From IMG/VR virus record IMGVR_UViG_3300035670_000350, positions 1-47,769 of that record: 47,769 nucleotides of DNA; one strand, 5' to 3'. Both the position numbers and the translations under genes were made by a program. The notes below the pieces were generated by a model. It was not told the origin of the DNA, did no database searches, and saw only the letters and a program-made list of their open reading frames with translations. Source of the stretch: a virus. Every line of letters begins with the position of its first letter. Position 1 is the first letter of the stretch. Of the stretch, positions 7,053 through 15,703 are shown piece after piece.

Positions 7053-7228
7053 TATTCGTTATCCTCGTAAGTTTCTTCACTATCACCAAACATAGTTGAT
7101 GCAACTACAGGTTTTAGAGAATCAATTTTATCTGCAGCCTTTGCAAATAATGCTGATTTAATACCATCAGAAATTTCTGATGGTGAACCATTAGTTGCAA
7201 TCAAACTGACAATATCTTTAATTTCCAT
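7052..7228 (-). CDS. gp67: Small prohead core protein, gp67-like
   Basis: This 58-aa ORF is short but well supported: it fills the gap between portal gp20 and the 175-aa gene, has an exact late promoter box upstream, and ends in a TAATG overlap with the next start. The sequence begins MEIKDIVSLIATN, has a central KSALFAKAADKIDSLKPVVA helix and then STMFGDSEE with an acidic tail. The 'A.K.D..KP.VA..MFG-acidic' pattern is typical of small prohead core proteins in the gp67 position of T4-like phages. T4 gp67 is 80 aa. The name is inferred from position and character. It contains a perfect 22-bp palindrome. Confidence 0.65.
   Translation of the reverse strand: MEIKDIVSLIATNGSPSEISDGIKSALFAKAADKIDSLKPVVASTMFGDSEETYEDNE
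7163..7184 (-). repeat. Perfect 22-bp palindrome inside the gp67-like gene
   Basis: The half-site ACCATCAGAAA is followed immediately by its exact reverse complement, with no spacer. It codes for S-P-S-E-I-S-D-G in the gp67-like protein. It is not followed by a T-tract on either strand, so it is not a simple terminator. Confidence 0.9.
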
Positions 7229-7254
7229 TTAATATTATAAAAATAACTATTAGT

Positions 7255-7262
7255 TATTTATA
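7255..7262 (-). promoter_or_regulatory. Late promoter box overlapping the gp20 stop
   Basis: Minus strand TATAAATA, exact consensus. The gp20 TAA stop (7260-7258) is the TAA inside the box. It lies 26 nt upstream of the gp67-like ATG and would drive the prohead core/protease genes. Confidence 0.75.
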
Positions 7263-8949
7263 TCTTCCCACCTTTAGGCTCTTTTATTTCGGGTGCTTCC
7301 ATTCCCATAGTCTCAACTCCAGGTTCTTGTGGCATCTCTCCAAGTGGTTGTTCTCCCCCTGCTGGTGGTTGCTCACCTTCTGGAGGAAGTGGATTACCCA
7401 TCTCGTCTACTGGAGCATTAGGATCTGGTAAAATCCCCTTTGAAATCTCATCGTCAATTTGCTTATCAATTTCAATAATTTCACCATCAGTTTGTCTAAG
7501 AATTCTCTTGCGGACATACTCAACTGAGTAGTATTTGCCAACATATGCCTCAACAGAGGTTAATAAATTAATTCTACTGGTTAGTAATTCAGATTCTTTT
7601 AACTCAGCAAAATGATTATCATAAATGAAGTCATATTGAATATGATCTTCCATTTTTTGCCAATCTTCTGGAGTAATGACATTTTTAAGAAGTAATTGTG
7701 TTCTTAAAATATCATTAAAAAGTCTTGAAAATCTCTTTCTAAGTCTTCCTACAAACTTGGAAAACTTAAGTTCATCTCTTAAGATTTCAGATGAACGACC
7801 AAGATTGAATCCATCACCACCACCAGCAATTCTTGATTCTGGTACTCCAAGTGCTCTGTATAGTTTTTTCTGGAAGTATTCAATATCAGAAAGTTCTCCA
7901 AGATTTTGACCTCCAGGTAAAGTGGTAATTTCAGTTCCTCTACCACCCTCTCTTCTTGGAAGCCAAAAATCTTCCATCATACTCATAAACTTACGGTCAT
8001 CACGAACTTCCCCAGTAGAAGCATCATAAACAAGTTTATTTCTATAGCGAGACATGACCTCTTTTAGGTACTGCTCCGCTTTTACCTTAGGTAGATTGCC
8101 AACATCAATATAGAAAATGCGACGTTCTGGTGCTCTTGATAAACGATAAATTACAAGAGAATCTTCAATCATTCTAAGCTGATTGAGTGCTTTGATTGCT
8201 TTATGCAAATAGGAAAGACAAGTTCCTTTGTTTCTATCAAATAATCCTGAAGTTACATATGTGATAGAGTCCTTAGCAATCTTTACTCCTTTTTTGGCAC
8301 CACCAGTTAATGTCCCTGAAGGGTAATTTGGTGTTGGAGTGTATACAAAATATTCTTCTATTTCTGGAAAGTTGAATTGGGATGATGATTCATCTAGACC
8401 ACCGATTGCTCTATCATATGACCTATTATTTTTATCTTTCTTTTCTTGACGAATATGCTTCATCTTCATGGGGTCAATATATCTTAATTCCTGAATTCCA
8501 TCCTCAGGTTTTTTAAGATCTATGACCTTCATGTAAAAAAGTCTTCCATCAATATACCAATTTCTGAATATTTCATGAGACTTTTTATCAAAGTCTAGCA
8601 TTTCTTTGATATGTTTAAATTCTTCACGAACTATTTCTTTTAGTCTATCGCTTGCGTTTAAATTTGATAGTTCAATTTCTACAGGAGAATCATATAGGTC
8701 GCTTACAATCGCTTCGTTTACAACATCTTCAATAGCAGCATCACATTCTGGATGTAATGCCATTTCCCTATATCTACGAATTAAATCATACTCTGTTCTA
8801 TATACACCCTCAATATCAACATACTGCCCATAAAATCCACTTTGAATAAAATAGTCAACCCCGTCCTCATTATTAGGAGGAACGGGGGCAACTATAGATT
8901 TTGATTTTTTTTCACTATCCTCAATTGAAAAACCAAACAGTTTTGCCAT
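7258..8949 (-). CDS. gp20: Portal vertex protein gp20
   Basis: The 563-aa product is the T4-like portal (T4 gp20 is 524 aa), the dodecameric ring at the unique head vertex through which DNA enters. Recognisable stretches are YRTEYDLIRRYREMALHPE near residue 55, the YIDPMKMKHIRQ segment, a RAPERRIFYIDVGNLPK segment, and the RALGVPESRI / ILRDELKFSKFVGRLRKRF region. The last ~45 residues are a Pro/Gly/Glu-rich tail (PPEGEQPPAGGEQP) that is probably disordered. It lies between tail tube gp19 and the prohead core genes in the T4 order. A late box overlaps the gp19 stop upstream. Confidence 0.96.
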   Translation of the reverse strand: MAKLFGFSIEDSEKKSKSIVAPVPPNNEDGVDYFIQSGFYGQYVDIEGVYRTEYDLIRRYREMALHPECDAAIEDVVNEAIVSDLYDSPVEIELSNLNASDRLKEIVREEFKHIKEMLDFDKKSHEIFRNWYIDGRLFYMKVIDLKKPEDGIQELRYIDPMKMKHIRQEKKDKNNRSYDRAIGGLDESSSQFNFPEIEEYFVYTPTPNYPSGTLTGGAKKGVKIAKDSITYVTSGLFDRNKGTCLSYLHKAIKALNQLRMIEDSLVIYRLSRAPERRIFYIDVGNLPKVKAEQYLKEVMSRYRNKLVYDASTGEVRDDRKFMSMMEDFWLPRREGGRGTEITTLPGGQNLGELSDIEYFQKKLYRALGVPESRIAGGGDGFNLGRSSEILRDELKFSKFVGRLRKRFSRLFNDILRTQLLLKNVITPEDWQKMEDHIQYDFIYDNHFAELKESELLTSRINLLTSVEAYVGKYYSVEYVRKRILRQTDGEIIEIDKQIDDEISKGILPDPNAPVDEMGNPLPPEGEQPPAGGEQPLGEMPQEPGVETMGMEAPEIKEPKGGKI

Positions 8950-8977
8950 CTTATAAATTTAACCGTTTACTATACTA

Positions 8978-8985
8978 TATTTATT
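8978..8985 (-). promoter_or_regulatory. Late-promoter-like box overlapping the gp19 stop
   Basis: Minus strand AATAAATA (7 of 8), 28 nt upstream of the gp20 ATG. The gp19 TAA stop (8983-8981) lies within it at the same offset as at 7255. Confidence 0.55.
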
Positions 8986-9604
8986 CAACATCAGAAACGA
9001 TGTTCTGAGAACCAGTATTATTGCCAGTAACTGCAGGAGAGTTACCAACTCTTGCTTCCCAGTAAAGGATTTGCATTTCAACAGTAAATTCCTGAACGGA
9101 ATCCGTATCATAAGCCAAAGGAATTTGACTAACTGCCGTTGGAAATACATCATAAAATGAATAATATCTCAAAACTTCTCCGTTACGGTCAAGTTGGAAA
9201 ACGGTAGCATCTGCTTGATAATTGGATGGGTTAGTCTCACCTCTGTTACTAGCAACGTTGTTAATATAGTTTACCCATTGTTCAAAAGCAGTACGAATTT
9301 TGAAGTCGGTGTCATTAATTACTGTAATAGTCCAACTTTCAAAAGTTCTGTCTCCAGCAACATTTAGAACTCTTCCTCTAAAAGGAACAGGTAGAAAATT
9401 TACCTGAGAAGCTGGTAGTGCTGCTGATTTTACTAAAAATCTGGACTTTGAAATTACTCCATCTACATCATTAATTGGTGCCCCGTTGGGGAAACTTAGT
9501 TCAACTTCAAATAGATTACTTCTAGCACCACCACCAGTCAGAGTACTTTTGAAATCAGAAATTGTCTTAATTGGTGGAAAATTCTGATTATTTGATTTTG
9601 CCAT
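8981..9604 (-). CDS. gp19: Tail tube protein gp19
   Basis: The 207-aa product follows the sheath gene and matches the T4 tube protein in position and roughly in size (T4 gp19 is 163 aa). It forms the rigid inner tube of the contractile tail. Features are an N-terminal GGGARSNLFEVELSFPNG strand, a SAALPASQVNFLPVPFRGR segment typical of the family (inner-surface loop followed by a conserved 'PFRGR'), and FESWTITVINDTDFKIR. A Shine-Dalgarno AGAGG lies 10 nt before the ATG. No clear late box is seen in the 24-nt gap after gp18, so it is probably co-transcribed with the sheath gene. Confidence 0.94.
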   Translation of the reverse strand: MAKSNNQNFPPIKTISDFKSTLTGGGARSNLFEVELSFPNGAPINDVDGVISKSRFLVKSAALPASQVNFLPVPFRGRVLNVAGDRTFESWTITVINDTDFKIRTAFEQWVNYINNVASNRGETNPSNYQADATVFQLDRNGEVLRYYSFYDVFPTAVSQIPLAYDTDSVQEFTVEMQILYWEARVGNSPAVTGNNTGSQNIVSDVE

Positions 9605-9628
9605 TGTTTTTTACCTCTGAATAATTAC

Positions 9629-11845
9629 TTAAAAGGTTCCTATAACTTCTTCAAAGTTAACACCAGTCTTGGTGGCGATGAAGGTCAGACCAATAAAGTT
9701 AATTGATCTGGATGGTTTAATGTAGATATCAGCAATAAATTCATTATTATCAATTACTGATGGAGTGTTGTTTCTTTCATCGCAGACAACGAGGAAGTCG
9801 AAAATACCTCTCTTTGCCTTAACATCACGGAGGAATGGTTCAACAGTATTAATGAAGTTATTTCTTGTCAATTGGTCGTTGAACTCAAACAGAACATCTC
9901 TAGCACTACGAGCAATTGCTCTTTCAAGATAGATGAACAATCTACGAACGTTAATTCTATCAAATGCAGATGACTTACCATAACCAGTCTTATCACCAAA
10001 CAGAATAATTCCTGCTCCTGGTGAGAAGATTACTGAGTTAATTCTATTAGTGTAAAGTCTATCTCTCTGTGTTCTTGTTGGATTATAAGGAAGTTTAACA
10101 GCATTCAAGATTGCTCCTCTATTAGTTCCTGCTGGAGAATACCAAGGGAACTGGTTGATGTCTGTACGGGCACATAGACCTGCAATATCGCCATTCAGAG
10201 GTACATATCTAAAAGTATCAGAGAAGCGGTCATACATGTACTTATAACCGCTATCAAAGACTGCATAAGTCGTTGATGCTACCGATGCATAGAAACTTAC
10301 AAGGTTCTCTGTAATTTCTGCTGGAGAATTTACAGTAACTGCAGTTTGACTTGATGTATCGGAAAGAATTGCTCCTCTATATGGGGAAATAAATGCTACT
10401 ACATCCTTTCTCAATTCTGCTACAGAAATGAGTTTATTTGCAAGAGACTGTGCCCCTTCTTTAGTGTAGTTGGCAGAACCCATAAGTAGGAAATCTACTT
10501 GGAAATCATCTGGGTTCTCAAATAAATCATAACCGTCCGCAATATCCGCTACAGTAGCAGTAAATGCTCCCGCAGTCATAAGGTCACTATTGCCATTATA
10601 GTTTTTACCACCTGACAATACATAACTATTTGCTCCAGATACTCCAAATAGTACATTATCTGCTGGTTGGTCCCATCCAGTATCTGTTTCAAGTAAGAAG
10701 TCTTCTCCAAATCCTGAAGTAACAATACCAGCTGGTTGACTTCCACCAAAAATATACTGTGAGTTTTCTGCTAGGTATTTTCTCCAATAAGAAGGACTTC
10801 CTACAGAGAAGGTTGCATTAGATGCTTTAGAAAGGCCAATATGCTTTTCTAAAATTGTTCCAGAATTTCCAGTAATTTTACCTTCTGCATCAATAACGAC
10901 AATATGAAGTTCATCAAATCTTCCACCTCTAGATTCTGCATATTCTGTTGTTCCGGGTCTTGGAGCAATAGTATCCCAATCAACAGAAACAAAGGTGCTA
11001 ATTCCAATTGTCTGCTGTTCAAACCAATCTTCTTTTAAAGTGGCAGTACCAAAACCAATATTTGTTAAAGTCTCTGAGTTCTTTTCAATAATTCTTAAAG
11101 GAACATTTGCCTCAAAAGACCAAACTCCACTTTCCTGATACTCTACATTAGTTTCAGTTCCTCCAACAGAAACATGACTTAAAACCTTTACCGCAATTTT
11201 CTTTCCAGCCGTATTAATTCCAGTAATAATACCTTTAAGGTATCCACCAAGAACGGTGGTTGTACCAATACCAGCACTTACCTTCTGTAAAGGTTGAGTA
11301 ATTCCACATCCAACTATTGTCGAATCGAAGGTGAATGTTGTAGTGCCTATACCAACTCCGGTTGGAACTGCTGTGAATGTTAATTCTTGGTCAGCGAATG
11401 AGTCAATAACTGCAACTCTAAGTCCATTTGCCCAAGAACCTGGGTTTTGAGCTACGATATGTACTCCAGGAATTAAAGTCTCATCATATCCCAGTTGAGT
11501 ATAATGCTCTAAGCTCTTAATCTTAACGTCACTAGTGGTAGTTCCAACACCAACAGCGGCATTTCTTAGCTCATTATCATCAGCTCTTACAATTCTCATA
11601 TTTCCACCATATGCGAGATATGATGAAGCACTCAGCCAGTGCTCATAATGCTTATCAGTTGGATATGGTTCACCAAATATTGTTAAAAGATCATTCTCCG
11701 TCTCTACTAAAGTAGGTACTTCTACAGGTCCTTTAGCAAAAGGTGCAACAAGGGCACCAGTAATTGCTGCTGTAGGCTGTACTCTACCTGTAGTTAAGTC
11801 AACTTCCCTTATTAAAATTCCAGGAGATGCTAAATTAAGTGGCAT
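9629..11845 (-). CDS. gp18: Tail sheath protein gp18
   Basis: The 738-aa product is the contractile sheath subunit (T4 gp18 is 659 aa). The N-terminus LASPGILIREVDLTTGRVQP is the classic sheath start that hooks neighbouring subunits. The C-terminal part RINVRRLFIYLERAIARSAR through the final IGLTFIATKTGVNFEEVIGTF is also diagnostic. The middle (about 125-370) is the variable outward-facing region and contains repeated VGIGTTT-like motifs. A good Shine-Dalgarno (AGGAG, 7-8 nt upstream) and an exact late promoter box support the start. Confidence 0.97.
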   Translation of the reverse strand: MPLNLASPGILIREVDLTTGRVQPTAAITGALVAPFAKGPVEVPTLVETENDLLTIFGEPYPTDKHYEHWLSASSYLAYGGNMRIVRADDNELRNAAVGVGTTTSDVKIKSLEHYTQLGYDETLIPGVHIVAQNPGSWANGLRVAVIDSFADQELTFTAVPTGVGIGTTTFTFDSTIVGCGITQPLQKVSAGIGTTTVLGGYLKGIITGINTAGKKIAVKVLSHVSVGGTETNVEYQESGVWSFEANVPLRIIEKNSETLTNIGFGTATLKEDWFEQQTIGISTFVSVDWDTIAPRPGTTEYAESRGGRFDELHIVVIDAEGKITGNSGTILEKHIGLSKASNATFSVGSPSYWRKYLAENSQYIFGGSQPAGIVTSGFGEDFLLETDTGWDQPADNVLFGVSGANSYVLSGGKNYNGNSDLMTAGAFTATVADIADGYDLFENPDDFQVDFLLMGSANYTKEGAQSLANKLISVAELRKDVVAFISPYRGAILSDTSSQTAVTVNSPAEITENLVSFYASVASTTYAVFDSGYKYMYDRFSDTFRYVPLNGDIAGLCARTDINQFPWYSPAGTNRGAILNAVKLPYNPTRTQRDRLYTNRINSVIFSPGAGIILFGDKTGYGKSSAFDRINVRRLFIYLERAIARSARDVLFEFNDQLTRNNFINTVEPFLRDVKAKRGIFDFLVVCDERNNTPSVIDNNEFIADIYIKPSRSINFIGLTFIATKTGVNFEEVIGTF

Positions 11846-11881
11846 CTGTTTTCTCCTCTACAAGTCCAGAATATCTAAAAG

Positions 11882-11889
11882 TATTTATA
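11882..11889 (-). promoter_or_regulatory. Late promoter box for gp18-gp19
   Basis: Minus strand TATAAATA, exact consensus, in the gp17-gp18 intergenic gap and 36 nt upstream of the gp18 ATG. Confidence 0.75.
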
Positions 11890-11900
11890 AATTACCTTTA

Positions 11901-13601
11901 TTACAGATAGTCCCACATATAACTTCGGTCTCCATATTCATCTATATTCCACACTTCTAGACTTTGCATTCTATTTTCATCATTTGCAAACAACCATCTG
12001 TCTCCTGTGACCTTATCTACAGTAACTTCCATATCTTCTAGTCCATCAACAATAAACCCAAAAGGTGACATATCCTGCTCGATTTGATTTTTTTGCTCTT
12101 CATAAATTCTTTTTCGGACATCATTATCCGTCATTTCTTTAAAATATGCTTGAGCAACTAACCAAGAGAAAATAACAAGACACATCGCCAAGTCATCATT
12201 ACACCCTTCTTCTGCCTCAAAGGAATTGTGCTTTTGTATAAAAGTAGTTAGCTCTGATATGATATCGTAATCATTTACAATAAGTTTGTCATCCTCAATT
12301 AAAGTTTTTAGGTTTGAGCATCCCAACTTTTTAACGGCTGCCGTCATTCTTACACCTAATTGAGATTTCTTCCCACTAAATCCAGACCCAACTATTTGTC
12401 CAGCTCTACCTCTCATAGAGCACATGAGAACATTATCATACTCCAAGTCAAAATGAAGTATGTTCGCAACTTGGTCTCCAATATCATTCACTTCTACAAG
12501 TATCCAAGCATTATTGTATGCCTTTGCAATTTGCTCTATAATACTTGGGAAAAGCATAGGTTTTATTTCATTATTTCTGTACTTGGCAACTTGTCTATAA
12601 GGAAACTGGGTAATATCAAATACGATAAATGCTGAGTAATCGTTTCCAATACCTCTTGCAACGTCCACAGTCATTAGGTAGTTATGGTCCTTTATTGCAT
12701 GATGGTATATATCCAATCCCTTGTTTCTTTTTATTGGGTCTTCATATACAAGATTTCTAAGTTTAGATACATTAATTAGAGTATCTACAGAACCTAAGAA
12801 TTCACATTCAAACTCAACCTTAAACTGTTGTTCAGAAGTGTTGTCGATTGTTTGCTTCTTCCAAGCCTCATCCCTACCAGGAACTTCACTCCAATGAACG
12901 TCAGTTGGAACATATTCATTTTTCTTTCTTTCAGCATCATGCCACATTCGGTAGAAGTGGTTCATACCGTGTGGAGTAGAAACTATGATAACTTTAGTTT
13001 TCTTACCTGAAGTAATAGTTGGATATACGGATGCAAAAAAACTATCTGCGATGTGATTTGGAACGAACGCAAATTCGTCCAAGAACAAAATGTTAAATGA
13101 CATTCCTCGTACAGCAGATGCTGATGTAGAAGCAGCTAAAATCTTAGAACCGTTTTCAAGTTCAATTGAACCTTTGTTCCAAGAAATAATACCCTGTTGC
13201 ATCCACTTTGGTAGATTTTCATACGCAGTTGCTAATCTACTTAAAAGTTCTCTTGCAGTTGCAGCTTTGTTTGCCAGAATGCCGATATTAACGCTATCAT
13301 TAAAAATTAGATAATGTAGAAGATATGAAACTACTGTGGTAGATTTACCAGTTTGTCTAGGCATTTTACAGATATTAAATCTATGCTCATGGAACCTACG
13401 AATAAGTTTTTCTTGAAAATGATAAGGATGAAACTGTGTCAATCCCTCATCAAGAGAAACAATTTTTATATAATTATTAGCAAAATATACGGGATCTTCT
13501 TTACATTTGAGAAACTCAATAATTTGATCTTCAGTAAATTCAATAGGCGTATTTGCCTTTTTTAAATTAGGATTACCTAAGTATATTGTGTCTTGAGACA
13601 T
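11901..13601 (-). CDS. gp17: Terminase large subunit gp17
   Basis: The 566-aa product is the DNA packaging motor (T4 gp17 is 610 aa). The N-terminal ATPase has a Walker A RQTGKST (82-88), a Walker B ILFLDE ending in Asp175-Glu176, and a coupling motif STPHG (208-212). The C-terminal RNase H-like nuclease has a TVDVARGIGNDYSAF stretch (Asp313, Asp321), a second acidic motif around VEVND (Glu370, Asp373) and a third in GCNDDLA (Asp469/470). All catalytic elements look intact. It docks on portal gp20 and cuts concatemeric DNA at headful. The gene starts 3 nt after the stop of a fibre-like gene and not next to gp16 as in T4. Confidence 0.98.
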   Translation of the reverse strand: MSQDTIYLGNPNLKKANTPIEFTEDQIIEFLKCKEDPVYFANNYIKIVSLDEGLTQFHPYHFQEKLIRRFHEHRFNICKMPRQTGKSTTVVSYLLHYLIFNDSVNIGILANKAATARELLSRLATAYENLPKWMQQGIISWNKGSIELENGSKILAASTSASAVRGMSFNILFLDEFAFVPNHIADSFFASVYPTITSGKKTKVIIVSTPHGMNHFYRMWHDAERKKNEYVPTDVHWSEVPGRDEAWKKQTIDNTSEQQFKVEFECEFLGSVDTLINVSKLRNLVYEDPIKRNKGLDIYHHAIKDHNYLMTVDVARGIGNDYSAFIVFDITQFPYRQVAKYRNNEIKPMLFPSIIEQIAKAYNNAWILVEVNDIGDQVANILHFDLEYDNVLMCSMRGRAGQIVGSGFSGKKSQLGVRMTAAVKKLGCSNLKTLIEDDKLIVNDYDIISELTTFIQKHNSFEAEEGCNDDLAMCLVIFSWLVAQAYFKEMTDNDVRKRIYEEQKNQIEQDMSPFGFIVDGLEDMEVTVDKVTGDRWLFANDENRMQSLEVWNIDEYGDRSYMWDYL

Positions 13602-13604
13602 AAA

Positions 13605-14855
13605 TTAATAAATTTCCCTCCATCTTATAGAAACCCCAACATTTGCAGAATCATTACCAATATTTGTTACACGTACAGAAAAAATTTCTGAATCGGTAGA
13701 ATCATAGTTTTGGGATAAGAAATTTTTCTTTGAAGAAGGTCCACTTGAATAATCTACAGTTGTTGCAGAAGGTTTTTGAGAGTTTTGACTTTCTCCCGCA
13801 GCATATCCTCCCATAAAATCTTCAAAAGACGTATTACTAATTCCCGTTGCACTTTCATTATATTCGACAACAGATTCGGTATTTTCGGAAACCCATGTTC
13901 CAGTTGAATTTATACCAACAGAACTTCTCAATTTTACAACTTCATATTTTACGTTAGAACCATTACTAAACACAGAAACATCTTCAAGTTTTACAGTTGC
14001 TCTATTTGGATATCCTTTGAATGAATTTTTAAGACGAATTGCAATAATAGGAACTGTAGATCCTATTCCTACAGTTCTTAAGTTTGTTGTGTGGGAAAAT
14101 TCTCTACCCGCTTCGGTATATCCACCTTCACTCATTACGGAGGAGCAAATTTGTATAAAAGAACCGCCAGCACCTACTTGGGTTCCAGTATTTCTAACCT
14201 CACATCTTACTGGAAGATTTGGGTTAGACATATAGACTGTTGGAAGATGATTTGAATTATAAAACTCATGACAAACAACATTCTTGCCATCAATAGCAAA
14301 TCCACATCTAACTCTACCAACACCTAACCATTCAAAATCTATAAAAAATAATTGAGTTTTAGTGATATCTAATGTAAATCCTGAAGGTCCATTCCCATCT
14401 AATCTATCTTTATTCCATTCAGATTGTGCAACTTTCCTATCTGATGCAATACCAGTTACATATGAACGAATAGTAAAACTTAACGTTCCATCCGGTGCTT
14501 GTTCAAGGAAAATACCATCTCTATCATCAAAATAACCAGTTCTCTTATAAACATTTGGTTGTGCTTCACCGTAATTAAATGTTGAGTATATTAATTGAGA
14601 TTTACCCGGCATATAGTGATGATATCTTTTAGTTTGATGGATACAATATCCATCAGTACTAATACCAGAATTTAAAATTGCCGCTGCTTGATTAGCATCA
14701 AATATAACAGTTGCTCCAGTACCAACTTTTACATCAATAAAGTCTGGGTCTATAGAATAAAGATGTTTGTAATCCCCTAGAGTAAATGGTTCTGATGTTC
14801 TTAATCTACCAAAAGCATCATCTCCAGGTTTCCACGGATCGTATAAATGAGACAT
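13605..14855 (-). CDS. Virion structural protein with DAFGRLR N-terminal motif
   Basis: The 416-aa protein begins MSHLYDPWKPGDDAFGRLRT. The 'DAFGRLRvSeP.tlgD' opening is shared by structural or fibre-associated proteins of many large marine myoviruses, but I cannot assign a precise role. The rest is beta-rich (YHHYMPGKSQLIYSTFNYG, TQLFFIDFEWLGVGRVRCGF) with several glycine-containing VGIGST-like motifs shared with other tail proteins here. The region VGRVRCGFAIDGK suggests a carbohydrate-binding or lectin-like jelly roll, but this is only an impression. It overlaps the upstream gene by a TAATG junction and has a GGAGG Shine-Dalgarno inside that gene. It probably forms a fibre pair with the preceding protein. 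Confidence 0.75.
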   Translation of the reverse strand: MSHLYDPWKPGDDAFGRLRTSEPFTLGDYKHLYSIDPDFIDVKVGTGATVIFDANQAAAILNSGISTDGYCIHQTKRYHHYMPGKSQLIYSTFNYGEAQPNVYKRTGYFDDRDGIFLEQAPDGTLSFTIRSYVTGIASDRKVAQSEWNKDRLDGNGPSGFTLDITKTQLFFIDFEWLGVGRVRCGFAIDGKNVVCHEFYNSNHLPTVYMSNPNLPVRCEVRNTGTQVGAGGSFIQICSSVMSEGGYTEAGREFSHTTNLRTVGIGSTVPIIAIRLKNSFKGYPNRATVKLEDVSVFSNGSNVKYEVVKLRSSVGINSTGTWVSENTESVVEYNESATGISNTSFEDFMGGYAAGESQNSQKPSATTVDYSSGPSSKKNFLSQNYDSTDSEIFSVRVTNIGNDSANVGVSIRWREIY

Positions 14856-15697
14856 TAGATTATCCTCCAGGAATTATCTTTCCATATAAATGTTAAACTA
14901 CCATAATCATAAGCAAGAATTGCTCTATCTCTACCATCAATCAAGTCTGAACCTGTAGGTAGAACTGTAATATATCTATTCGTTCCTCTTGATGCTTCTC
15001 CTAATTCATCCTTAACGACAAATATTTTTCCTTCTCTATCTGCTCTCGGTAAAGTTATAGTAACTGCACCTGCATAATTTACTCCAATATAGTAATCTTG
15101 AGGTCTTATTGTGTATGAAGATGTAGTTACGGACGTTACAGGAACATCCATGTAGGTGAGATTTGTTTCGCCACCACCACCTAGAGTGGAAAGTTGTCTT
15201 TGTATTCTATCTAGAAAAATCTTATAATGCTTCTGCAAATCATCGAGTGTTGCATAATTTTGATTAAGTGGAGTAAGAGGGTCTTTTGTTCTTGTCTCAG
15301 GTGGAATATTTAATAAACCCTCATTAATTAATTTTTTGGGAGTTTGAATAACAACCTCTTCAGAAATTTTCTCTTCTTTTTGATTTTTAATCCACTCATC
15401 AGGTATCATCTTATGCTTCTTTTTAAAAGCATTATGAAGTTCTTCTGGAGTAACGTCATACTCAGAACATATACCCCCCATTAACTTATCAATTGATGAA
15501 TATGAAATGTTATCTAAAGATTGTAGTTCTTTTTCAAGAGTTGCTAAAGATTTTTTAATATTACCTTTACTTTTGTTTGGTTTTAATTGCTCCACAAAAA
15601 GTTTATCAAAAGAATCTCCAATAAGAGAATCAATTTCTTCTTTTTTCTTCTTTTTTTCTTCAGCAACTAATTTGAAAAGTTCTGATAATTCATTCAT
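14855..15697 (-). CDS. Fibre-like structural protein with helical stalk and beta C-terminal domain
   Basis: The 280-aa protein has three zones. Residues about 1-115 are highly charged and helical (EEKKKKKEEIDSL; KKSLATLEKELQSL). A linker at about 115-175 contains a helix with DDLQKHYKIFLDRIQRQLSTL and a GGGG turn. The C-terminal ~100 residues are beta-rich: YTIRPQDYYIGVNYAGAVTI, then the TLPRADREGKIFVVKDE strand, and a final FIWKDNSWRII. The C-terminal pattern ('yIgV..aGavtItLP....GKiyvVKDe.G.as.....I') is a recurrent phage fibre domain. It probably attaches to the virion through the helical part. It lies between a basic multi-module gene and its overlapping partner, inside the gp16-gp17 insertion. 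Confidence 0.75.
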   Translation of the reverse strand: MNELSELFKLVAEEKKKKKEEIDSLIGDSFDKLFVEQLKPNKSKGNIKKSLATLEKELQSLDNISYSSIDKLMGGICSEYDVTPEELHNAFKKKHKMIPDEWIKNQKEEKISEEVVIQTPKKLINEGLLNIPPETRTKDPLTPLNQNYATLDDLQKHYKIFLDRIQRQLSTLGGGGETNLTYMDVPVTSVTTSSYTIRPQDYYIGVNYAGAVTITLPRADREGKIFVVKDELGEASRGTNRYITVLPTGSDLIDGRDRAILAYDYGSLTFIWKDNSWRII

Positions 15698-15703
15698 AGT
15701 ACA

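Noticed and set aside
14841-14850. TATAAATG on the plus strand
   Set aside because: It would read away from all genes and lies in coding sequence; no plus-strand gene follows.
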